Notes under the pieces: generated by a model | Databases searched by the model: none | Told to the model about the DNA's origin: nothing | Seen by the model: only the letters and a program-made list of their open reading frames with translations | Assembly (NCBI GenBank): GCA_025464045.1 | Contig: JAODBQ010000577.1 | Span: forward strand, 1 to 6,196 | Reading direction: 5' to 3' | DNA length: 6,196 nucleotides | Source: Ilumatobacteraceae bacterium | GTDB lineage: Bacteria > Actinomycetota > Acidimicrobiia > Acidimicrobiales > Ilumatobacteraceae | Translations under genes and position numbers: made by a program | In this document: positions 1 through 6,026 of the stretch, piece after piece | How the letters are laid out: every line of letters begins with the position of its first letter | Numbering within the stretch: the first letter of the stretch is position 1

Positions 1-378
1 GAGCGTCGCCGCGCACCACATCAGGACGAGCATCGGCAGGCCCCACCGGTGCGGGACCGCGAGCACGCAGACCGGGGTGAACGAACCGGCGATGGCGGCG
101 AAGATCATCGCGTGGTCGGCGCGCTGCCATGAGGCCCGTGCCCGTGCGCCGTGCACCCAACGGTGGTACGTCGCCGAAGCGGCGAGCATCGAGCAGATGC
201 CGAGTGCGTAGACCACCGCCACCACCTTCGCCTGCGTGTCGCGAGCGACCAGGAACAGGCACAGGAACAGCGGCGGGAAGACGAACAGGGCGAGCTGGTG
301 CAGACGGCCGCGCCACAGCGGCCGCGCGGCAGTCCCCAGCTGCGCCACCAAGTGGTCCATCGGGTCCGCCGTCCTCAT
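1..378 (-). CDS. Hemolysin III / PAQR-family membrane protein (partial, N-terminal 126 residues)
   Basis: The reverse strand from an ATG at 378 is open for exactly 126 codons to the window edge, so the C-terminal part is missing. Visible family features, in order, are RGRLHQLALFVFPP (residues 24-37, with the conserved His27), a hydrophobic segment at about 29-45, a second with SATYH (68-72), and ADHAMIF followed by GSFTPV (87-103), then a further hydrophobic stretch. The S-x-x-Y-H and D-H...TP pattern is characteristic of the HlyIII/YqfA family, seven-TM proteins related to the PAQR receptors and probably metal-dependent hydrolases. Despite the name, a haemolytic role is unproven for most members. 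The start is uncertain: an in-frame ATG at 360 is the alternative, and neither has a strong Shine-Dalgarno. The gene is divergent from msrB, with 117 bp between the starts. Confidence 0.87.
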   Translation of the reverse strand, partial: MRTADPMDHLVAQLGTAARPLWRGRLHQLALFVFPPLFLCLFLVARDTQAKVVAVVYALGICSMLAASATYHRWVHGARARASWQRADHAMIFAAIAGSFTPVCVLAVPHRWGLPMLVLMWCAATL

Positions 379-398
379 GTTGCGAAGAGTCTGGCAGC

Positions 399-411
399 GA
401 TCTGTCAGATC
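399..411. promoter_or_regulatory. Short perfect palindrome in the hlyIII-msrB divergent region
   Basis: GATCTGTCAGATC is a perfect 6-1-6 palindrome lying 20 bp upstream of the hemolysin III ATG, on the msrB-proximal side. It sits between two divergently transcribed genes and so is placed where an operator could act. No regulator in the window is obviously tied to it. A 13-bp palindrome can arise by chance, so this is a weak candidate. Confidence 0.25.
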
Positions 412-495
412 CAGCGATCGACCCCAGCGACGCCCGAACGGGCGGTACGCGGACGCGCGGTGGGAACGGACCGCCCGACGACGAGACTGGACGCC

Positions 496-1029
496 ATGCT
501 CAGGCGACGGTGCGCAGCGACCGCCGCAGTCGTCAGCCGCCCGGCCGTCGCCAAGAGCGACGACGAGTGGCGCGCCGACCTGACCCCCGCCCAGTACCGA
601 GTGCTGCGCAGATCGGGGACCGAGCGGGCGTTCAGCGGCGAGTACTGGAACTGCCACGACGACGGCACGTATCACTGCGCGGCTTGCGACGCGCCGCTGT
701 TCACCTCGCAGTCCAAGTTCGACTCCGGCACCGGGTGGCCGAGCTTCACCGAGCCGGCCGTCGCCGAAGCGGTGACGATGCACGGCGACCGCCGCATGTT
801 GATCCGTCGGACCGAGGTCCGCTGCCGCTGCTGCGGCAGCCATCTCGGCCACGTCTTCCCGGACGGTTCCGGCCCGACGCGGGACCGGTTCTGCATCAAC
901 TCCTGCTCCCTCCGCCTCCGTCCCGCCACGGGTGCAACTGGCGACACCGGCACCAGAGGCACCAGCGGCGCGACCACCGGCGCCACTGGCGCCGCGGACG
1001 CGAGCGGCGAGGGATCAGCGACGGGCTGA
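496..1029 (+). CDS. msrB: Peptide-methionine (R)-S-oxide reductase MsrB
   Basis: This 177-residue protein is a cytoplasmic repair enzyme that reduces the R epimer of methionine sulfoxide in proteins, normally recycled by thioredoxin. The N-terminal signature KSDDEWRADLTPAQYRVLR spans 20-38. CAAC (61-64) and CRCC (110-113) provide the two Cys pairs of the structural zinc site. SGTGWPSF (77-84), HLGHVF (116-121) and RFCINS (131-136) form the active site, with Cys133 as the catalytic nucleophile. The core ends near residue 143. A further 34 residues form a Gly/Thr/Ala-rich tail (GAT, GDT, GTR, GTS-type triplets) that is not part of the usual fold. The ATG at 496 gives a normal N-terminus. A GTG at 460 is in frame but less likely, and neither has a clear Shine-Dalgarno. 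Extra cysteines occur at 6, 53, 112 and 137. No msrA is adjacent. Confidence 0.95.
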   Translation: MLRRRCAATAAVVSRPAVAKSDDEWRADLTPAQYRVLRRSGTERAFSGEYWNCHDDGTYHCAACDAPLFTSQSKFDSGTGWPSFTEPAVAEAVTMHGDRRMLIRRTEVRCRCCGSHLGHVFPDGSGPTRDRFCINSCSLRLRPATGATGDTGTRGTSGATTGATGAADASGEGSATG

Positions 1030-1267
1030 CCCCGGTTCGGGCGCAGGACGTCGACGGCCGGCACGAGCTCCGGCATGGCCGTGGCGCGTAGCCGAGTTCC
1101 TCGACTTGTACCACCTGCCCGTCGAACGACAGGACATCTTCTGGACGTTCCCGAATCGCGCACCCAGTGCGACCAGACCACCGCGACTTCCAGCAGCTCG
1201 CCGCCGGCGCGTGCGAGCAGGTCGTTGGATTCAAGCCGACCCCTGCCGGGTAGCGTTCCGCCGCCAT
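1030..1267 (-). pseudogene. Possible decayed minus-strand gene, family unclear
   Basis: The 275-bp gap between msrB and the next gene has coding-like blocks on the minus strand in two alternating frames. From 1267 down there is MAAERYPAGVG. From about 1226 the other frame gives NDLLARAGGELLEVAVVWSHW and continues to about 1142. From 1141 to about 1079 the first frame gives EDVLSFDGQVVQVEELGYAP. From 1076 the second frame resumes with MPELVPAVDVLRPN. Each block has mostly G or C at codon position three in its own frame, and this preference switches at the block edges. That is what a gene with several frameshifts, or frameshift errors in the read, would look like. The middle blocks faintly resemble the end of a SnoaL/NTF2-like domain, but I cannot assign a family. 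The alternative is chance openness of GC-rich spacer DNA. Confidence 0.27.
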
Positions 1268-1304
1268 CGCCGCCGCACGACGAGAGACCCGGAGCGCAGA
1301 TCCG

Positions 1305-2519
1305 TTGAAGAACGCGAGAGACACGTCGCCGCGGCAGACCCGACGACGTCGCGCGTCGGTCCCGGCGTACCTTGCGGCGCTCGTCTGCGCCGCAGTCGTC
1401 GTCGCCATCCCCCTCGTGGCCCGGTTGGTGGACGGCTCCGCCGACGAGTTCGGCCGCAGCCACTTCTCCATCGGCCCGGCGATCGGCTGGCTGACTTGCG
1501 CCGGGCTGCTCGCGGTGGTGATCACCCGTCGGCTGCAGATCACGTTCTCGGTCGAGGAGGGCACTGCCCTGGCACTCGCCTACGACGCCCTCCCGCTGCT
1601 CCTGATCGGGGCGTGGATCGTGACGGTCGCCGCGCTGCTCACCGGCCACTGGCTGCTCGGGATCGCCGCGGGCGGACTGTGCCTCTATCACCTCATCCTC
1701 GTCGTGCCGAGGACGGTCACCGCCGACGTGCCGCACTGGGTGCGGCGGGCGACCACGATCGATGTCGTTGTCGCCAACGTGTTCATCGACAACGAGACGC
1801 CGCGGGACGCGGCGCGCCAGATCGTCGAGGCCGCCGGCGACGTCGCGGTGATCGTCGAATCGACGCCCGCGTTCATGGAGGTCTTCGACACGGCCGGCGG
1901 GGTGCAGGCCTACCCGTACCGCGTCACCGATCCGGACGACTTCAGCGACTACGCCGTCACGATCGCGTCCCGCCGGCCGCTGGGGCCGCGTTCGCTGATG
2001 ACACGCGTCGGCCCGTTGCGCGTCGCGATCGCCGACATCGAGGTCGACGGCACCCCGACGCTCGTCGTCGCGGCCAACCCGATGGCCACGCTCGACCCCG
2101 GCGGCCACGTCACCTGGAAGCAACAGATCGAGGTGCTCCAGGAGTTCGTGCCGACGTTGTCGGGGCCGCTGATCATCGCCGGCGACCTCAACACCACGCG
2201 CTACCGGCCCGAGTTCGACGAGCTGCTGGCGCTCGGCCTCAGCGACGCGATCGACGCCCTCGGCAAGGGCCTCGAGCCGTCGTGGAAGCTCCGCCCGGAC
2301 GGCGTGTTCGGGTCGATCGGTGCGGTGGTCCGGCTCGACCACGCGCTCGTCAACGCCGACATGCATCCGGTGGAGCTGCAGAACCTGGAGGCGTGCGGGA
2401 GCGACCACCTGCCGTTCGTGCTGCGCGTCGCCGTGCGGACTCGGGGCCACCGCCGTGCCCGTGGCAACGGCATGCGGCGTTCTCTGCGACGTCACACGGT
2501 CGACGCGAGGTCGTCCTAG
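1305..2519 (+). CDS. Membrane-anchored endonuclease/exonuclease/phosphatase (EEP) family protein
   Basis: This 404-residue protein has a basic N-terminus, hydrophobic segments at about 20-42, 56-74, 91-112 and 115-135, and then an EEP-fold domain at about 150-376. EEP motifs seen are ANVF with Asn158, IVES with the metal-ligand Glu185, ASRRP (221-225), AGDLN (292-296), RLDHALV (343-349) and GSDHLP (365-370). This architecture resembles the YafD/VanJ-type membrane EEP proteins. The substrate, whether nucleic acid, phospholipid or lipid phosphate, cannot be read from sequence. The position normally holding a His (as in the SAP-containing loop of DNase I) is Asn258 here. The side of the membrane depends on whether 91-135 is one or two helices. 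The start is TTG at 1305: an in-frame TAG at 1251 limits upstream extension, no ATG, GTG or other TTG lies between, and GGAG at 1291-1294 is a fair ribosome site. Confidence 0.85.
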   Translation: MKNARDTSPRQTRRRRASVPAYLAALVCAAVVVAIPLVARLVDGSADEFGRSHFSIGPAIGWLTCAGLLAVVITRRLQITFSVEEGTALALAYDALPLLLIGAWIVTVAALLTGHWLLGIAAGGLCLYHLILVVPRTVTADVPHWVRRATTIDVVVANVFIDNETPRDAARQIVEAAGDVAVIVESTPAFMEVFDTAGGVQAYPYRVTDPDDFSDYAVTIASRRPLGPRSLMTRVGPLRVAIADIEVDGTPTLVVAANPMATLDPGGHVTWKQQIEVLQEFVPTLSGPLIIAGDLNTTRYRPEFDELLALGLSDAIDALGKGLEPSWKLRPDGVFGSIGAVVRLDHALVNADMHPVELQNLEACGSDHLPFVLRVAVRTRGHRRARGNGMRRSLRRHTVDARSS

Positions 2520-2591
2520 GTTCCCGACCCGTGACGTCGCACCGCAGTGCCTCCGGAGCCAGGACACGGGCACGGAGACCGCCGGCTGGCG

Positions 2592-2621
2592 GATCGGCGA
2601 CGGCCTGATCGGCGACGGCCG
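2592..2621. repeat. Tandem 15-bp duplication in the GntR leader
   Basis: GATCGGCGACGGCC followed by T at 2592-2606 is repeated immediately at 2607-2621 with only the last base changed to G (14 of 15 identical). It lies about 73-102 bp upstream of the GntR start, in the 174-bp gap after the EEP gene. It could be a direct-repeat binding site or a replication-slippage duplication. The sequence alone does not decide. Confidence 0.6.
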
Positions 2622-2679
2622 ACCAAAGCCGCTCGCGCCCCGTGGCGGTGCCAACGGCGCGCCGAGCGACGTCGCCACC

Positions 2680-2685
2680 GAGGAG
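2680..2685 (+). promoter_or_regulatory. Shine-Dalgarno deciding the GntR start
   Basis: GAGGAG ends 8 nt before the GTG codon at 2694 (11 nt before a second, adjacent GTG at 2697). The frame is open further upstream to an ATG at 2547, but those extra 49 residues are Arg-rich with no domain. This site is therefore the best evidence for a GTG start at 2694. Confidence 0.75.
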
Positions 2686-2693
2686 CCCGAGCC

Positions 2694-3443
2694 GTGGTGA
2701 ACGTCCGTCCGGGCGTAGCCTCCCCGCTAGTGTCGAACGGCAACTCGGTGGAGTCGAACCTGCTCCCGATCTGGCGCGAGGTCGTCGAGCTCGGGCAGGC
2801 GCTCCCCAGCGAGGAGGCACTGGCCGAGACGCTCGGGACCAGTCGCCCGGCGATCCGCGAGGCACTGATCCGGATGGAGGCCGACGGACTCGTTCGTCGC
2901 CTGCACGGCGCGGGCACCTTCCCCAACCCCGCGGCGCTGGAGATCCCGGTGCGGATGGACCGCGCCGCCGACTTCTCCGACCGGCTCGCGTCCGTCGGCT
3001 TCGAGGTGACGACCGAGGTGATCAGCGCCGAGGTGATCGCGGCGGGCGAGTCGGAGGCGGCGACCCTGGGGTTGGAGGCCGGCACCCGGCTGCTGCGCAC
3101 GGTGAAGCGCTGGCGTGCGGACGGCGTCGTCGCGGTCGTCGCCTTCGACCACGTCCCGCTCTCGCGACGTGCCTCGGGCGAGGCGTCGATCGACGCCGCG
3201 GCCGACGCGGTGCTCCACCTCGCGACGGAGTACGGAGCCGGCCGCGCCGACTGGATGTGCACGTACCCGACGGCCGTGGAGGTCGACGGTCCGACGGCCG
3301 AGCTGCTCGAGTACGAGCCGGGCCGAGCCGTGCTGCGCCTGGAGCAGATCGCGACCGAGCGACATGGCCGGCGGGTGTTCCATGCGCTCGAGTACCACCG
3401 CCCGGGCCTCGTCGAGTTCGGCCTGATCCGCACCATCCACTGA
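2694..3443 (+). CDS. GntR-family transcriptional regulator with UTRA ligand-binding domain (HutC-like)
   Basis: This is a 249-residue cytoplasmic DNA-binding regulator. The winged helix-turn-helix covers about 22-78: LPSEEALAETLG (37-48), SRPAIREALIRMEADGLV (50-67) and the wing GAGTF (72-76). The UTRA effector domain follows from about 85 to 245, with GLEAGTRLLRTVKRWRADG (residues 124-142) matching its conserved central strand and turn region. UTRA domains bind small metabolites such as sugars, amino-acid derivatives or fatty acids; this one's ligand is not evident. The DNA-binding domain looks compressed: the loop normally reading G-x-L-x-P-G before LPSE is missing, leaving only ELGQ between helix 1 and LPSE. 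The gene lies 174 bp after the EEP gene on the same strand and is convergent with the TetR gene. No catabolic operon is beside it, so its target may be itself or distant. Confidence 0.9.
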   Translation: MVNVRPGVASPLVSNGNSVESNLLPIWREVVELGQALPSEEALAETLGTSRPAIREALIRMEADGLVRRLHGAGTFPNPAALEIPVRMDRAADFSDRLASVGFEVTTEVISAEVIAAGESEAATLGLEAGTRLLRTVKRWRADGVVAVVAFDHVPLSRRASGEASIDAAADAVLHLATEYGAGRADWMCTYPTAVEVDGPTAELLEYEPGRAVLRLEQIATERHGRRVFHALEYHRPGLVEFGLIRTIH

Positions 3444-3511
3444 CGCGCCCCGACGCACTGGCGAGTCACGCGCGCTCCATCAGCGTGAGACGTTGCCCAG
3501 ACAGAGCCCAA

Positions 3512-3523
3512 CGAGCCGGCTCG
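3512..3523. repeat. 12-bp perfect palindrome in convergent spacer
   Basis: CGAGCCGGCTCG is perfectly self-complementary. It lies in the GntR-TetR convergent spacer, about 20 bp before the larger inverted repeat at 3544-3582. It has no loop, so it would not form a useful RNA hairpin by itself. It may be chance in GC-rich DNA. Confidence 0.3.
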
Positions 3524-3543
3524 GTGCTCCCGTCGACGAGTTG

Positions 3544-3582
3544 CGTGAGCGCACCAACCTGCTGGACGTTCGTGCGCTCACG
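3544..3582. terminator. Inverted repeat, probable bidirectional terminator between convergent genes
   Basis: CGTGAGCGCAC (3544-3554) and GTGCGCTCACG (3572-3582) are perfectly complementary over 11 bp. Inside the 17-nt interval, AAC (3556-3558) can pair with GTT (3568-3570) beyond one C-C mismatch, leaving a 9-nt loop. The element is 101 bp after the GntR stop and 83 bp after the TetR stop, midway between convergent genes, as expected for a shared terminator. No T-tract follows on either strand, which is common in high-GC actinobacteria. A protein-binding operator is the alternative. Confidence 0.6.
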
Positions 3583-3665
3583 TGAACCCCCGAACCTCGA
3601 GCACGGGCGTGGTGGAGGGGTGATGCTCCGGTGTGGCGCGTGGCCGAACCGCCGGGATCGGGTCC

Positions 3666-4238
3666 TCAGTCCGTCGTGCGGGGGCGGGCGCCGGCGAGGA
3701 AGTGATCGACGACGCGGTCGACGAAGACCTTGTCGATCGGGACGACGCTGGTCAACCCGGCCATCAGCAGCGGACCGGTGAGCAGCGCGAGCAGGGTCTG
3801 GACGTCCGCATCGGCGGCGATCCGGCCTTCGGCCATGCCCCGGCGGAGCACGTCGCCGCAGACGTCGATCTGCTCGCTGCTGATCCGCTCCTCGATCTGG
3901 GCGACGTCACCGTGGTGCATCTTCAGCATCATCAACGCGGGCAGCACTCGACGCCAGTGATCGTCGGCGAGGATGTCGGCCAGCCGTTGCACGAGCGTGC
4001 GCAAGCTCTCGTCGAAGTCGAGTGACGGATCCGGCGGATCGAGCTGCGGGGCGAGGTGTTCGAAGACGTCGGCGACGAGGTCGTCGCGCGTCGCCCAGTG
4101 GCGGTACACGGTGGACTTGGCGACGCCGGAACGGGCGACCACGCCGTCGACGGTGAGCGCGTCCGGGCCGCCCTCGAGGAGCAGCTCGATCGCCGCGTCC
4201 ATGACCGCGGCATGGGTGCGCGCCACACGCGTGTTCAT
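3666..4238 (-). CDS. TetR/AcrR-family transcriptional repressor
   Basis: This 190-residue protein is the usual size for TetR repressors. The N-terminal helix-turn-helix covers about 11-57: AVMDAAIELLLEGGPDALTV, then VARSGVAKSTVYRHWATRDDLV (34-55), a near-consensus TetR recognition helix. Residues about 70-185 form the helical ligand-binding and dimerisation domain, with TLLALLTGPLLMAGL (137-151) as its most hydrophobic helix. The ATG at 4238 is chosen for typical spacing to the helix-turn-helix. An in-frame ATG at 4274 would add 12 residues, and neither has a strong Shine-Dalgarno. The gene is divergent from the MFS transporter, with two palindromes between them. The simplest reading is a repressor of both promoters, released when a transporter substrate binds. 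The ligand is unknown. Confidence 0.94.
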   Translation of the reverse strand: MNTRVARTHAAVMDAAIELLLEGGPDALTVDGVVARSGVAKSTVYRHWATRDDLVADVFEHLAPQLDPPDPSLDFDESLRTLVQRLADILADDHWRRVLPALMMLKMHHGDVAQIEERISSEQIDVCGDVLRRGMAEGRIAADADVQTLLALLTGPLLMAGLTSVVPIDKVFVDRVVDHFLAGARPRTTD

Positions 4239-4305
4239 CTCGCTCAACGTACCCGGTGACTCCTGTCTCCTCATCGGCCCTGGCGAGTTGTCGGTCACGA
4301 ACAGT

Positions 4306-4320
4306 ACGATACCGTCTCGT
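4306..4320. promoter_or_regulatory. Candidate TetR operator, left half-copy (O1)
   Basis: ACGATACCGTCTCGT is an imperfect 7-1-7 palindrome, with 6 of 7 arm positions complementary. It is 14/15 identical to the reverse complement of the site at 4330-4344. It lies 68 bp upstream of the TetR start and 56 bp upstream of the MFS start, where repression of both genes is possible. Length and symmetry fit TetR-family operators. Confidence 0.72.
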
Positions 4321-4329
4321 ACCAATCGA

Positions 4330-4344
4330 ACGAGACGGTCTCGT
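4330..4344. promoter_or_regulatory. Candidate TetR operator, right copy (O2)
   Basis: ACGAGACGGTCTCGT is a perfect 7-1-7 palindrome around a central G. Its centre is 24 bp from that of the left site, a little over two helical turns. It ends 31 bp before the MFS ATG. The pair could be occupied by two repressor dimers. Confidence 0.77.
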
Positions 4345-4360
4345 ATCGCTCACTCGTCAC

Positions 4361-4366
4361 AGGAGG
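4361..4366 (+). promoter_or_regulatory. Shine-Dalgarno deciding the MFS start
   Basis: AGGAGG is a consensus ribosome-binding site ending 9 nt before the ATG at 4376. The reading frame stays open upstream to 4256, but that extension would run through the operator region and has no transporter-like content. The start at 4376 is therefore well supported. Confidence 0.88.
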
Positions 4367-4375
4367 ACTGCTCCG

Positions 4376-6010
4376 ATGGTTCGCACCCCACCCGAACCGA
4401 TCGCCACGACGATCGGCAACCGCCCGCCGGCCGACGCCGAGGGCGTCGCCGACCCCCGACGGCGCACGATGATCCTCGTCGCGATGTGCGTCGCCCTGAT
4501 CGCCGTGATCGCCTCCGTCTCCGGACTGAACGTCGCCCAGCAACAGCTCGCCGCCGACATCGGAGCCACGCAGAGCCAGCTGCTCTGGGTGATCAACGGC
4601 TACACGATCGCCCTGGCGGCACTGCTGCTGCCGGTCGGCGCGATCGGCGACCGCTGGGGTCGCAAGCACATCCTCATCGCCGGCCTCGGCGTGTTCACCG
4701 TCGCCAACCTCCTGGCGTCCATCGCCAGCAGCCCGATGCAACTGATCGCGTTCCGGGTGCTCGGGGGTGTCGGTGCGGCGATGATCATGCCCGTCACGCT
4801 GTCGGTGATCACCTCCAGCTTCCCCGAGGAGGAGCGTGGCCGAGCGGTCGGCATCTGGGCGGGCGTCGCCGGTGCCGGCGGCATCCTCGGCCTGATCTCG
4901 TCGGCGATCCTGGTCGACAACTTCACCTGGCCGTGGTTGTTCGCTGGTCCGATCGCACTGGCCGCCCTGGCGGGCGTGATGACGTTCCGGTTCGTCCCCC
5001 ACTCCCGTGAGCACGTCGAAGGGCGGTTCGACACGGGCGGTTCGATCCTGTCGGCGCTCGGGGTCGGCGGGCTGGTGCTCGGCATCCACGAAGGCCCGGA
5101 GCACGGCTGGGGTTCCAGCCTCGCCGTCGCCGGGCTCCTCGTCGGGGTCCTCGCCGCGGCGGCGTTCGTCCGCTGGGAGCTGCGCCAGGAACGTCCGCTG
5201 ATCGACCTGCGGGTCTTCTCCAACCGCTCGCTGGCGGGCGGTTCGGTGTCGCTGCTCGTCACCTTCGCCGTGCTCACCGGACTGTTCCTCGCCGTCGTGC
5301 AGTTCATGCAGGCCGTGCTCGGCTACTCGGCGCTGCGGGCCTCGGTGGCGCTGCTGCCGATGGCGGCGATGATGATGCCGCTGTCGACCGTCGCGCCGTC
5401 GCTGTCGCAGCGGTTCGGGCTGCGCACGATGCTCACCGCCGGCAGCCTGTGCATCGCCGCCGGTCTGGCGATGCTCGGCATCTTCAGCACCGTCGACGGC
5501 GGGTACCTGCCGATCCTGCCCGGTCTGCTGGTCATGGGTCTCGGCGTCGGACTGTCGATGAGCCCAGGGACGACGGCGATCACCGCGTCGCTCCCGGCGG
5601 AGCACCAGGGCGTGGCGTCCGCACTGAACGACACGGTGCGCGAGTTCGGCGGGGCACTCGGCGTCGCGCTGATGGGCAGCCTCCTCAGCGCCGGCTACTC
5701 GTCGAACATCGTCTCGGCGACGGTCGGTCTGCCGACCGATGCCGCAGCCACGGTCAAGGAGGGCATCGGCGGTGCGTTCAGCGTCGCTCCGCAGCTCGGC
5801 GACCGCGGTCCGGGCGTCATCGAGGCGGCGCGCTCGGCGTTCGTGGACGGTTGGCGGTTGTCGATGTGGGTGGCCGCCGGCCTGCTGATCGCCGCGGCGA
5901 TCTTCAGCGCGATCTGGATCCCCAGCCGCCAGCGGGCGCTCGCCACCCACCTCGACGCCGCCGACGAGCTCGCCCCCACCGCCGAGCTGGAGCTCGCCAT
6001 CGCCGACTGA
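4376..6010 (+). CDS. MFS drug:H+ antiporter, DHA2 family (EmrB/QacA type, 14 TM)
   Basis: This 544-residue inner-membrane protein matches the DHA2 family, which exports drugs or other amphipathic compounds using the proton gradient. After a 30-residue cytoplasmic N-terminus it shows about 14 hydrophobic segments, near 32-52, 69-90, 97-116, 122-142, 155-177, 185-205, 224-240, 249-266, 288-312, 322-340, 350-370, 376-396, 420-440 and 493-514. Motif D1-like LNVAQQQLAADIG (51-63) and motif A GAIGDRWGRK (88-97) are clear. Motif C at 163-175 is degenerate: GVAGAGGILGL replaces the usual G-P-x-x-G-G. A long loop (441-492) precedes the last helix. The operators and divergent TetR gene suggest substrate-inducible expression. 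The substrate cannot be predicted. A hairpin repeat array begins right after the stop. Confidence 0.95.
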   Translation: MVRTPPEPIATTIGNRPPADAEGVADPRRRTMILVAMCVALIAVIASVSGLNVAQQQLAADIGATQSQLLWVINGYTIALAALLLPVGAIGDRWGRKHILIAGLGVFTVANLLASIASSPMQLIAFRVLGGVGAAMIMPVTLSVITSSFPEEERGRAVGIWAGVAGAGGILGLISSAILVDNFTWPWLFAGPIALAALAGVMTFRFVPHSREHVEGRFDTGGSILSALGVGGLVLGIHEGPEHGWGSSLAVAGLLVGVLAAAAFVRWELRQERPLIDLRVFSNRSLAGGSVSLLVTFAVLTGLFLAVVQFMQAVLGYSALRASVALLPMAAMMMPLSTVAPSLSQRFGLRTMLTAGSLCIAAGLAMLGIFSTVDGGYLPILPGLLVMGLGVGLSMSPGTTAITASLPAEHQGVASALNDTVREFGGALGVALMGSLLSAGYSSNIVSATVGLPTDAAATVKEGIGGAFSVAPQLGDRGPGVIEAARSAFVDGWRLSMWVAAGLLIAAAIFSAIWIPSRQRALATHLDAADELAPTAELELAIAD

Positions 6011-6026
6011 CGTCCGAGATGCGCAG

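Noticed and set aside
932..2608. A 558-codon plus-strand frame overlapping msrB and the EEP gene
   Set aside because: It is out of frame with both recognised proteins, and is Arg/Pro/Ala-rich with no motif. It is a shadow frame.
672..2678. A 668-codon open frame on the minus strand across msrB and the EEP gene
   Set aside because: Composition is Arg/Asp/Gly/His-rich without any domain, and it lies antisense to genes with clear conserved motifs. Long antisense frames are expected in very GC-rich DNA.
2547..2693. N-terminal extension of the GntR protein from ATG 2547
   Set aside because: The 49 extra residues are Arg-rich spacer translation. The strong GAGGAG before GTG 2694 and the domain start support the shorter protein.
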